Source: Gemella cuniculi DSM 15828
GTDB taxonomy: Bacteria > Bacillota > Bacilli > Staphylococcales > Gemellaceae
NCBI RefSeq assembly: GCF_000425665.1
Contig: NZ_AUDW01000028.1
Coordinates: 1 to 34,355 of the forward strand
Direction: 5' to 3'
DNA: 34,355 nucleotides
This document shows, one piece after another, positions 17,290 through 26,171 of the stretch. The position numbers and the translations under genes were made by a program. Position 1 is the stretch's first letter; every line of letters starts with the position of its first letter. The notes beneath the pieces were generated by a model. The model saw nothing but the letters and a program-made list of their open reading frames with translations. It was not told where the DNA came from and did no database searches.

Positions 17290-17298
17290 ATTATATCA
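17290..17298 (-). promoter_or_regulatory. Extended -10 promoter of the six-gene operon
   Basis: Minus strand TGATATAAT about 35 bases upstream of the sugar transferase start, with no good -35. Together with the terminator at 17361-17392 it separates this operon from the two upstream genes. Confidence 0.5.
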
Positions 17299-17360
17299 TA
17301 AAATGAGATAAAAAGCTAAAAGTAAAAAATAAACCCTTGAGAAGACAATATCAAATAAAA

Positions 17361-17392
17361 ATTGTATTGTATACTTTTATATACAATACAAT
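17361..17392 (-). terminator. Terminator after the acyltransferase gene
   Basis: A perfect 13-bp stem (ATTGTATTGTATA, 17361-17373 and 17380-17392) with a 6-base loop is followed on the minus strand by TTTTATTTGATA, just past the acyltransferase stop. Confidence 0.75.
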
Positions 17393-17401
17393 CTTCACAT
17401 A

Positions 17402-18433
17402 TTATTTACATTTTTTGTAACTTATCCTTCCCAACATAAATGGAAAAGATGTATTAATAACATACGCTATTAACTCACAACCTATCAATGCACAAACTAA
17501 GACAAAAGCAGTTACTACATATGCATTACCAAAAATCCCGCTATATTTTGGTATCACTTGCCTCATTATTATATCAATCAAATATAACACAATAGGAGAA
17601 TGATATGCATAATATACTAATGTATTTTTTCCAATTCTTTCTAAGAAATTAAGAGGAAAAATATTTCTAAAAAATATCAAAGTTGCCCAAATTCCCATAA
17701 AAGCAGAAGAGAAATACAAAAATACAGAATTAGTTTCCTGATAATACAAGTCAACACGAACTCCTCCGTATAATTTATAATTATATACTCCTAGCACAAT
17801 AGCCCCTACCACAGCTACAAGAAAGTACATTTTATTTAAAAATCTAGAAACAATCTCTATGTTACATTTCACAATAAAACCCATTAAAACGAATATAGTA
17901 GCATATGGAACTAAATCAATACTCCATATCAACCAGTACTGTCTTTGGTATGCTAAACCACCAAAATATCCTAAAACTAATAATGTTAAAAACACTGAAA
18001 ACCACTTATACCAAACATCGCATAATTTTACCACGAAATAACAGATCAACTCTGAAATAAATAATACATTTAAAAACCATAACTGATAATATATGTGTAA
18101 TCTATCCGCTAAAAATAAAGCCTTTATAAAATAAATAACATCCACTTTTAATATAGACTCTGGCTGTAAAATCACTGATTTAATAAAAAAGATGGATATA
18201 TTCATTAAAAAATAAGGGAAAATTATCGTCTGTAACTTTTTCTTAAAAAATACAAAAAATGATGTGTATTTTTTCACGCTAAAAGTATAACCCGATAAAA
18301 AGAAAAATAACGGTATATGAAATATATATAACAACACTTTCAATTTGCTAGGTGTATACATCATATGCCCCAAGATAACAAGAATAATTGCAAACCCCTT
18401 ACTCATATCAATATATCTTATTCTGTTACTCAT
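17402..18433 (-). CDS. Membrane acyltransferase (acyltransferase 3 family)
   Basis: 343 residues with about ten hydrophobic segments. The N-terminus RIRYIDMSKGFAIILVILGHMM carries the family histidine H23 and the typical IDxxKG pattern; FHIPLFFFLSGYTFS follows at 38-52. Proteins of this family (OafA, the acyltransferase part of OatA) add acetyl or other acyl groups to surface polysaccharides or peptidoglycan. There is no extra SGNH domain, so acyl transfer relies on this protein alone or on another partner. It begins 4 bases after the large membrane protein gene upstream and ends at a strong terminator, so the two form their own unit. The target glycan is unknown; teichoic acid or a related polymer is plausible. 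Confidence 0.82.
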   Translation of the reverse strand: MSNRIRYIDMSKGFAIILVILGHMMYTPSKLKVLLYIFHIPLFFFLSGYTFSVKKYTSFFVFFKKKLQTIIFPYFLMNISIFFIKSVILQPESILKVDVIYFIKALFLADRLHIYYQLWFLNVLFISELICYFVVKLCDVWYKWFSVFLTLLVLGYFGGLAYQRQYWLIWSIDLVPYATIFVLMGFIVKCNIEIVSRFLNKMYFLVAVVGAIVLGVYNYKLYGGVRVDLYYQETNSVFLYFSSAFMGIWATLIFFRNIFPLNFLERIGKNTLVYYAYHSPIVLYLIDIIMRQVIPKYSGIFGNAYVVTAFVLVCALIGCELIAYVINTSFPFMLGRISYKKCK

Positions 18434-18437
18434 TTCC

Positions 18438-20033
18438 TTATCCCCTCCTTAATGAATAAATACCCCTTTGTTCAGCTAAATCACTTTCCTTTTCAAAATA
18501 GACATTTTTATTATAATGTTCTTTAAATAGAATTCTAACCTGCTCTTGAAAAGCAGCATCTTTATCCATTATAAATTTAATATTTTTATTATTTTCTGCA
18601 CTAGATAACAAATTATCTTTATCATCTATTCCTAAATTTTCTAGCTGACTATAATATTGTGGGGTGAATGTCTGCCAAGTTCCCATCGTTATCCCATTAG
18701 ATACTAACTTATCTCTATCAACAAAAACTTTTCCCATATCAGGTTGAGAAGCCATTAAGTTACTATATCCTACAAAAATGTATAGTTTGTCTGGATTATT
18801 TTTTAAAAGTTTATTATACTCGCTATTAAAATAGTATTTATGCTGTAAAAACCAATATAAATTATTTTTTCCAAAATATATTACATAACCAAAAAGCAAT
18901 ATGCACACTACAGTAAAAATTGTGCTTTCTGTTTTTTGTAAATATTTATAACTCCTTTTGTTAAAAAAATCTTTAAAATAACCTATGATGAAAATTATAG
19001 AAATTAAAATAATTGGTATATATATTCTCTCTACCACCCGTTGACGAATAAGTAATCCTAAAATCAGCACCAAAGGTAGAAAAAACAATCCATAGCCGCA
19101 GATATTTTTAACATAAAAGAATATCAGTAATATTGTGCTAAAAAGTACGAGAACTTTAAAAATATTATTCGATAAAAAACTTATCAATATTGTACTTTTT
19201 GATGTCTCATACTTTTCAGAAAATGATCTTATTTCATCAACTTTTGATAACATTTCTTTACTAAAAACATTTTTTTCTGCAAAAATCCATGAGTTATAAC
19301 TTTCCAAATCATTTTTTGAGATTTTAAACTTTTCAAATTCATCTTTGTGATTTTTATATTGAATAGCTGGATAATCACGAATAAGTGTACTCTTTTCATT
19401 CCAAGAAATATACTCCTCTAGGGTTTTATCTTGTTTTATAAATAATTTATTTGAAAAAATAACGACTAAAATTATTGATAAAAGTAGTATTATCTTGTTT
19501 TTTTGCTTTTTTACAAAAAATTCATACGCCAATATAGGTACAGCTAAGATCATCAGACTTACTATGATTTGTGGTCTTAGTGATATCCCTATAAAAAACA
19601 TAACACTTCCCCATACTTTCTTATTACCCTTAAACATCAGCAATATACCTGCTGCACTCACCAAATAAGCTATAACAGAATATGTAAAATACTTTAACGA
19701 AATATACTCAATTATTAAAATAAATGGTATCAACAAATATTTTGCTTGATAATGTTTTACCGCATGTATATATACAGAAAAACTCAGACAATATAATAAT
19801 ATCAAACAACAAAAATAAATATTAATAGTTTGAAAAATTAATTGTATAAATACCAGAAAAGATGTTAATATTATACCAACATAGGGCAACAACATATTTT
19901 GATGAGTAAGTATAGAATAATTTATCGCCACATCGTCAACAGCATGATATATATACCCATAGTTTACTTTATAAATATAAAATACTATAATTGGTAATAT
20001 TAAGGACAATATTAAATATACTTTATTTTTCAT
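18438..20033 (-). CDS. Large polytopic membrane protein, possible GT-C glycosyltransferase
   Basis: 531 residues I cannot assign with certainty. It has about 11-12 hydrophobic segments, with a soluble stretch after roughly residue 200 (about 205-290) and a C-terminal soluble tail of about 130 residues. The first extracytoplasmic loop contains HAVDDVAINYS with D33-D34, an acidic pair in the position typical of GT-C glycosyltransferases that use polyprenyl-phosphate sugars, so external glycosylation of a surface polymer is a fair guess. It is cotranscribed with the acyltransferase (4-base gap). A sigma-A promoter lies at 20197-20225 with about 155 bases of leader. It may instead be one of the uncharacterised membrane proteins of streptococcal and staphylococcal glycan loci. 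Confidence 0.6.
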   Translation of the reverse strand: MKNKVYLILSLILPIIVFYIYKVNYGYIYHAVDDVAINYSILTHQNMLLPYVGIILTSFLVFIQLIFQTINIYFCCLILLYCLSFSVYIHAVKHYQAKYLLIPFILIIEYISLKYFTYSVIAYLVSAAGILLMFKGNKKVWGSVMFFIGISLRPQIIVSLMILAVPILAYEFFVKKQKNKIILLLSIILVVIFSNKLFIKQDKTLEEYISWNEKSTLIRDYPAIQYKNHKDEFEKFKISKNDLESYNSWIFAEKNVFSKEMLSKVDEIRSFSEKYETSKSTILISFLSNNIFKVLVLFSTILLIFFYVKNICGYGLFFLPLVLILGLLIRQRVVERIYIPIILISIIFIIGYFKDFFNKRSYKYLQKTESTIFTVVCILLFGYVIYFGKNNLYWFLQHKYYFNSEYNKLLKNNPDKLYIFVGYSNLMASQPDMGKVFVDRDKLVSNGITMGTWQTFTPQYYSQLENLGIDDKDNLLSSAENNKNIKFIMDKDAAFQEQVRILFKEHYNKNVYFEKESDLAEQRGIYSLRRG

Positions 20034-20196
20034 CTACTCTTTTACCTCATCACATTTACTCTAAAAATTTACCTAAAACTTATAACTCACTCGAAAAGAT
20101 ATATTTAATTATGTTAATAACTATTATTCTTAAATACTCAACAACTTAACATATCTAACTTATAGCTAGCTTTCCTTATAAACTTGCTCTTCTCAT

Positions 20197-20225
20197 ATCA
20201 TACAATATATTTTTAATAAAATCAA
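20197..20225 (-). promoter_or_regulatory. Promoter of the GT-C-like/acyltransferase unit
   Basis: Minus strand TTGATT (20220-20225), 17-base spacer, TATGAT (20197-20202). A 14-bp palindrome TTGATATTTATCAA (20234-20247) lies just upstream of the -35 and could be an operator. I see nothing else in 20034-20505. Confidence 0.55.
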
Positions 20226-20505
20226 ATTATTTTTTGATATTTATCAATGATTTTATATTTAAATATCTAGCTCACTTACATAATAATGCTTAATATATTT
20301 ACTGATAATATTTTTTGAATAAAAATTTTTATCCTTTCTTTTACCCCTATACTACACTTTATAATACTTCTAACTTTTCATTTGTGTACAAAAAGATTTT
20401 CGTTCACATACCAATTCTATATTCTATTTTATAAGTTTCCCCAACTTTTTCTTATTACTTAATAGATTAATAACTCAAGAAAAAATCTCCTTTTTTCACA
20501 TAAAA

Positions 20506-20544
20506 GTAGCTAAAAAGATTTTAAAATCAAATCTCTTTAGCTAC
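20506..20544 (-). terminator. Terminator of the subtilase gene
   Basis: GTAGCTAAAAAGATTT pairs with AAATCTCTTTAGCTAC with one mismatch. TTTTATG follows on the minus strand and ATTTTTATTT on the plus strand, so it could work in both directions. Confidence 0.75.
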
Positions 20545-20577
20545 ATTTTTATTTATAAACTTATTTTTTCTATCATA

Positions 20578-23500
20578 TTATTTACTAGATTTTTCTCTAA
20601 ATATCACTAGTATAAAACCTAAAATCACTAATACTAACAACGATATTGAAGAAGTTTCCAAACCAGTTTTCGCTAAACTTGATGTTTTTTTCACCTTACC
20701 TGAATTTTCACCATTTAACACATCTAAACCTGGTGTTTTCTCTTTATTTACTCTACCTAAACCTAGTAGACTTCTAAATGTTTTTTTAGTAACTTTTTGC
20801 TCAGCTTCTTTTAAGTTTTCCAACGCTTTATCAATTTCTTCTTGTGTTGCATCTGAACTTGCCAACATTTCTTGTGCAACTTTTACCGCTTCTAAATAAG
20901 TTGTTTTATTTTCTTCACTTGCATTTTTAAAACTATCTTGTTCCAAAACTTCTGCCAAATTAACAAGTTGTTTATTCAACTCTTTTTTATCTACCTGTGG
21001 TTTTTCATCATTTCTTCCAACAAAATGATTTTTCTGATTATCATCAACTTTTGATTCTACTTTATCATTTAGATTGTCTTTGTTATTTTGATCTGTATTC
21101 TCTTTAGAATCTACACTTGCATTTTTGTCTTTATTTGAGTTTTCGAAATCTTTTACCGTATTATCTCCTGAAGGCGTATTAGTGTTTTCTTCATTTATTT
21201 TATTTGTGTTTTTTTCTAAATTCTCCCCAGAATTTTTTTCTTTATTTTGATTTTTCTCTGAAATATTGTTTTGGTTATCTACCGAATTACTTTCTTTCCC
21301 ATCTAAAGCATTAATTGCCTCTCTTAATTTTTCCACTATTGCACTTACTTCTTCTTCAGATATCTCTTTATTTTCTACAACACCAATCGCTTTTTCTACA
21401 GCTTTTTTAAATTCTTCTTTCTTATTATTGGCTGCATTTTTGAATTTAATCGTAGTCTGAATATTTTCTACTTTTGACAATTCTTCTAACAATTCAGACT
21501 TATCTACCTCTTTTGGAGTTTCTAACTTTTTAGAAGTTATCAAATCAGTTTTTGCTACGTTAATATCCCCTACCATTTTATCCACTGCAATTTGCGTTGC
21601 CTCCTCATTTCCTAATAACTCTTTTGCTTTGTAAATTATGTTATTGTATCTTTCTTTCGCCTCTATACTTGCATTTTTATATTCATCAGTTTCTTCTATA
21701 CCTTTGTCAGCTTCAACCAATTTTTCCAATTCTACCTTATTAACTTTTTGCCTTTCTTCTACTGGCTCATCTTTCGAGACTAAAGCAACAAAATTACTAA
21801 AGCTATCAGTTAAAAATGTTAGTTTTCCCTCAGCATATTTCGGGCTATCCACTGGGACTAACTCACCGTCTTTTTCATGGAAGAAGCTCTCTGGAGCACG
21901 GTTCATAGATAAACTTACTTTCCTTGTTCCATCTACCTTAACTTCATTTCCGTCTTTATCAACTAAATAAATATCATAAAATTCCAAATCATATTTAGTA
22001 AGATCTACTCCACCATCTTGTAATTTTATTCTAATATTTTCTTTTTCTTCATCAGTTGGTTCTTTAACGACTAATCTATAGCTACTATAAAGTTTATTTT
22101 CACTAAATTCTACCAACCCTTGAAGATTAGAATTTTCTGTAGTCTCTACACTAGCTACTCTTTCCTCTACATTTAATGTTATAGATTTTTTATTATGCCC
22201 ATTTTTGACAACAAGTTCAAAATTATTTTCTGATGGTCTATATCCCTCCGGCATTTCTATTTGAATAGTATAATTTCCATTAGTTAAACGTTTTTGGAAA
22301 GCATTTTTTCCATATAAACTCTCCGGTAATAATGTTTTTGTCCCATCTTCTGCCACTGCATACACTTTTGTATTAGTAGGAACTTTTTTATCAAAACTTA
22401 CCTCTAATTCATTTTTCTCCAACTCTTCAACCCTAAATTCTACTTCTTTAGTTGGATTATCCTCTGTAATCTCAAACTCTACTTCTTTTGGACTTAGTAT
22501 TTTAAAATCTTCATCCGATAAAACTACTTGAAGTTTATATTTTCCAAAAGGTAGTGCTTGGTAGGTCTTACCGTTTTTAGTAAAGTCATCTCCTACAACT
22601 TCACCTTGCTCATTAGTAATTTTATACCTTAATCGGCGAGAGAAATTCCCAGTTCCATCTTTTCCAACAACATTTACCTCAACACTACCCTTACCATTGT
22701 TCTCTACATTAGCCAAACTAATTTTATCAATATTATGTGCAAAGTCACTAACTTCTAACATAATATCTTTCAACTCCACTCCTTCAGGAATTGTGTAAGT
22801 ACCATCTTCATTAGGTTGGATTATAGTGCTTCCATAACTTAATTTTTTATAGAATATTCCACTACCATCTTCTACAACCGGATATAATGTGAATTTTCTT
22901 GTAGCTTCATCGTAGTCCCCACCATTTGCTCCTGTTATTTTCGGTGCTTTTCTATCAACAACAACATCATAAACCGTCTCTTGCATCTTCGCACCACTAA
23001 CCACCGAGCTATAACTTATTACATATTGATACTCTCCATCTGGTAATGGATTCCCATTGCTATCTTCACCTTTCCAATTAGTTACTGCGAGTCCTGTATG
23101 TTTTTTACTAGTATTATTGAAATAATTTTTATTACCATAAGCATTCCCTTTTTCATATAAAGGATTTTTTCTTTCAACATCATCTTTTGCATAAACTGTA
23201 AGTTTAAGATTTTCAAATGCTCTTAAGAATACGGCTCTTGCTCCGATTTCATCATACATGCCATCACCATTTGGAGAAAATGCAATTTTTTCACCAAAAA
23301 ATCTTTTGTCTGTTAATGGATCTATGTATGCTCCTGCTAACGTTATAATATTTTTTCCATTAGATTTATATAAAGTAAGCAGTCCAGTAACATTTAATTC
23401 TGTTAGTGAATCCCAATTATTAGGCTCTGCTGTAAAACTATATTCATAAGTCGGTCTTTCCCCATTTTTCATTTCATATATCGGTTTTTCCATAACTGGT

Positions 23501-25923
23501 AAATTTTGAAATTCTCCTCTAAACCCAACATAAGGAATACTCGCCGTCATACTATTACTGCTATCATTCGCATCATAAAATGTTACAAAACCTTCCAGAT
23601 AATAACCGTTGGTAAATACTTTTTGTAATTCTTCAGCAAATTCTGTTGCATCTACTACAATAGATAATTTTGTCTCTCCTTTGGCTGGCACAGTAATAGT
23701 TTCCCATTCTGACTGCTTAAGAAATTTAGGTTTTAAACTCAAAAATCCTTTCCAATCAGCTCCCGCACTCTCATCATATGCTTCATCTGTATTTAGATGT
23801 GTAGCATAATATAATTCTTTTTCACTATCTGATAAATTATGCAACACTAAGTTCAAAGTGAATTTATCTCCAACATTTCCTAAACTTATACTACCATAAT
23901 CATTTTCCCCAGTCACATATAAATCACCATAAGCAGCTTTATACGCATCCAAAACTCCAGCTCCTTGTTGACGTGGTGAAGTATACGCTTTTGAATTAGA
24001 ATTATAATTTGGATTTGCTGTACTCATAACTAAATGCTTCGCAAGTTTTTGCAATTCATCTCCATTTAAATCAGGAAATCTTTCACTAAGCACTTGCTTT
24101 ATAAGTGTAATAGCACCCGCAACATGGGGTGATGCCATACTTGTTCCACTATTTAAACCAAATCTATTATTATTAAATGAAGATATAACATCATTCCCTG
24201 GAGCAGTGATATCTGGTTTTAAGTATCCATCAACACTCATTCCCCAACTTGATGATTCAGCCATAAAACCTCTGTTAGAATTAGATTCAATATCCCAACC
24301 ACCATTAAATAAAATTTTATATTCTTGTTCATGACTAGCCAGTTCATTACCGAATTTATAATCCGTAGTTACTACTGGAAAATCTTTATCTTGACCATTA
24401 AGTGTAAGATTATAAATTGCATCACCTTCATTGAAAAATATAACTGCACCTAAAGCACCTTTTCTTTTAGCAATACGCACCTTATCTTCAAAACTATTAC
24501 CACCACGTTGAATAAGTGCAACCTTATTCGTCATATCTTTTCCATTGTAGTCAGCTTCCATTCCATTATTAACGAACGTATACTCATATTCTTTTTTATC
24601 AAAAAGTTTAGTATAAGTATAAATTGGCATATGTCCATTGCTAAAGTCTTCATTATTTTCTAACTGAGGAATAATTGCTATTTCCTTATTTAAAACACTA
24701 TTGCTAATATTCGCTACAGAAATCGCATCTTTTGCCACAGATGGTTTACCTACAACACCATAATCTGGATTTTCTGCCTTTGGTGTTGCATAACCGTATC
24801 CCTTAGAAAAATACGCATTATTCCCTGCGGCAGAAACCACATTCACTCCAGCCGCTTTTGCCAAGTTCACAGCACTTTCAATCGCATCACCTACTTCCAC
24901 AACAGAACCAGATGGAGAACCTAAACTTAAATTCACTGTATCAGCTCCAAGTTTTACTGCATCTTCTATTGCTTTAGCATAAATGTAAGATTCTGTTCCA
25001 GAATTTTTAGACTCAGAAAAAACTCGCATAAAAATAAGTTGAGCCTCCGGTGCTACTCCAGAAATATATTGCCCATTAGGAGATTTTTCTTTTGGATTCC
25101 CTACCGCTGTTCCAGCCACATGCATACCATGTGATCTTACTATACTTTGTTTTATATCATTACTCCAATCATTGTAGTTAAAAGCAAACGGTAATTTTTC
25201 ACTATACCAACGACCATAATCAATACCAGCCTCTTTTTTCACTCTTTCTATTTCTTCTTTTGTTTTATACTTTGCCTTGCTAGCATCACTAAGTCTTAAA
25301 ACTTCATGATCAGGATCTAATCCAGAATCTAATACCGCTATAACTCTACCTTGCCCACGATACCCCTTATCCCAAAGACCTTGAATATTAATTAAGTTAT
25401 AACTATCAATAGCTTCTCCATAATTACTTCCAGTAAGAGAAGATTCACTCTCCCTTGTCTCTGATAATTCCGGCTTCTCATAAGCCACACTTAACTCAAC
25501 TGTTTCTACACAATCTAATGCTTGAATTTTTTTTGCATTTTCATATGTAGTTTCTAATGCAAAACCATTTATTAACAAATTATACTCAAATAATTTTTCG
25601 TAATTAATTCCTTTACTTTTAATTTCTTTTAACGCTACCTCACGTGAGGTTTTCGTACTCTCTTCTCTTTCTTTTCTCCCTTCCACAGTTTTTAATTTTC
25701 CAGGGTCTACATTATCTTCTTTTAATTTCACTATAACATTTACTTTTTCGTTATTTGCGAACTTGTGCTCATCACTCTTAGGTACATTGGATAACTCCCG
25801 TTCATCCACCTTATTTTCCGCATAGATAATTTTCGAATTCGCCTCATAATTAAACACATTCACATTCCCTAATAATAGAGATACAGTAGTTACTCCTGCT
25901 ACCACTTTCCTTGAAAATTTCAT
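20578..25923 (-). CDS. Cell-wall-anchored subtilisin-family protease (C5a-peptidase/lactocepin type)
   Basis: 1781 residues. Signal peptide about 1-36. An inhibitor I9-type propeptide lies at about 60-150. The S8 catalytic domain has D199 (AVLDSGLD), H265 (SHGMHVAGT), oxyanion N368 (AAGNN) and S595 (NSGTSMASPHVAG), interrupted by a PA domain at about 440-545. An Fn3-like domain at about 690-800 and an Ig-like module with the Ca-binding-like SPNGDGMYDE (883-892) follow, then further beta-rich modules. Near the C-terminus are three FIVAR-like helical modules, the last two separated by a long Asn/Lys/Glu-rich linker. The end is LAKTG (1750-1754), a hydrophobic helix and a basic tail, a sortase signal with Ala in place of Pro. 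It probably cleaves host or matrix proteins. It is monocistronic. Confidence 0.92.
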   Translation of the reverse strand: MKFSRKVVAGVTTVSLLLGNVNVFNYEANSKIIYAENKVDERELSNVPKSDEHKFANNEKVNVIVKLKEDNVDPGKLKTVEGRKEREESTKTSREVALKEIKSKGINYEKLFEYNLLINGFALETTYENAKKIQALDCVETVELSVAYEKPELSETRESESSLTGSNYGEAIDSYNLINIQGLWDKGYRGQGRVIAVLDSGLDPDHEVLRLSDASKAKYKTKEEIERVKKEAGIDYGRWYSEKLPFAFNYNDWSNDIKQSIVRSHGMHVAGTAVGNPKEKSPNGQYISGVAPEAQLIFMRVFSESKNSGTESYIYAKAIEDAVKLGADTVNLSLGSPSGSVVEVGDAIESAVNLAKAAGVNVVSAAGNNAYFSKGYGYATPKAENPDYGVVGKPSVAKDAISVANISNSVLNKEIAIIPQLENNEDFSNGHMPIYTYTKLFDKKEYEYTFVNNGMEADYNGKDMTNKVALIQRGGNSFEDKVRIAKRKGALGAVIFFNEGDAIYNLTLNGQDKDFPVVTTDYKFGNELASHEQEYKILFNGGWDIESNSNRGFMAESSSWGMSVDGYLKPDITAPGNDVISSFNNNRFGLNSGTSMASPHVAGAITLIKQVLSERFPDLNGDELQKLAKHLVMSTANPNYNSNSKAYTSPRQQGAGVLDAYKAAYGDLYVTGENDYGSISLGNVGDKFTLNLVLHNLSDSEKELYYATHLNTDEAYDESAGADWKGFLSLKPKFLKQSEWETITVPAKGETKLSIVVDATEFAEELQKVFTNGYYLEGFVTFYDANDSSNSMTASIPYVGFRGEFQNLPVMEKPIYEMKNGERPTYEYSFTAEPNNWDSLTELNVTGLLTLYKSNGKNIITLAGAYIDPLTDKRFFGEKIAFSPNGDGMYDEIGARAVFLRAFENLKLTVYAKDDVERKNPLYEKGNAYGNKNYFNNTSKKHTGLAVTNWKGEDSNGNPLPDGEYQYVISYSSVVSGAKMQETVYDVVVDRKAPKITGANGGDYDEATRKFTLYPVVEDGSGIFYKKLSYGSTIIQPNEDGTYTIPEGVELKDIMLEVSDFAHNIDKISLANVENNGKGSVEVNVVGKDGTGNFSRRLRYKITNEQGEVVGDDFTKNGKTYQALPFGKYKLQVVLSDEDFKILSPKEVEFEITEDNPTKEVEFRVEELEKNELEVSFDKKVPTNTKVYAVAEDGTKTLLPESLYGKNAFQKRLTNGNYTIQIEMPEGYRPSENNFELVVKNGHNKKSITLNVEERVASVETTENSNLQGLVEFSENKLYSSYRLVVKEPTDEEKENIRIKLQDGGVDLTKYDLEFYDIYLVDKDGNEVKVDGTRKVSLSMNRAPESFFHEKDGELVPVDSPKYAEGKLTFLTDSFSNFVALVSKDEPVEERQKVNKVELEKLVEADKGIEETDEYKNASIEAKERYNNIIYKAKELLGNEEATQIAVDKMVGDINVAKTDLITSKKLETPKEVDKSELLEELSKVENIQTTIKFKNAANNKKEEFKKAVEKAIGVVENKEISEEEVSAIVEKLREAINALDGKESNSVDNQNNISEKNQNKEKNSGENLEKNTNKINEENTNTPSGDNTVKDFENSNKDKNASVDSKENTDQNNKDNLNDKVESKVDDNQKNHFVGRNDEKPQVDKKELNKQLVNLAEVLEQDSFKNASEENKTTYLEAVKVAQEMLASSDATQEEIDKALENLKEAEQKVTKKTFRSLLGLGRVNKEKTPGLDVLNGENSGKVKKTSSLAKTGLETSSISLLVLVILGFILVIFREKSSK

Positions 25924-25976
25924 TTTTTAAACTCCTTGTCTATAAATTTTTAAGTAATTTTAAACCATGTTTCTAT

Positions 25977-26005
25977 ATTTTATATTATATTTTCAGAAAA
26001 ATCAA
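25977..26005 (-). promoter_or_regulatory. Promoter of the subtilase gene
   Basis: Minus strand TTGATT (26000-26005), 17-base spacer, TAAAAT (25977-25982), about 55 bases upstream of the ATG, which has AAGGAG before it. Confidence 0.45.
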
Positions 26006-26052
26006 TAAGGTTGTCAGATATAATAAATTAAATATGTCTAATAAACAAAAAT

Positions 26053-26087
26053 AACACAAGAGAATATTACAAAAATCCTCTTGTGTT
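26053..26087 (-). terminator. Terminator of the P-type ATPase gene
   Basis: AACACAAGAG and CTCTTGTGTT form a perfect 10-bp stem followed on the minus strand by ATTTTTGTTT. Confidence 0.75.
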
Positions 26088-26171
26088 TATAAACAATTTT
26101 ATTTCAACAAATGTAACTCACTCTTTCTTTATTGTCTACATTCATTATAAAATCTTTTATATTTTTTATTC

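Noticed and set aside
21266-23809. Several plus-strand open frames opposite the subtilase gene
   Set aside because: No ribosome binding sites or family features; they are shadows of the coding strand.
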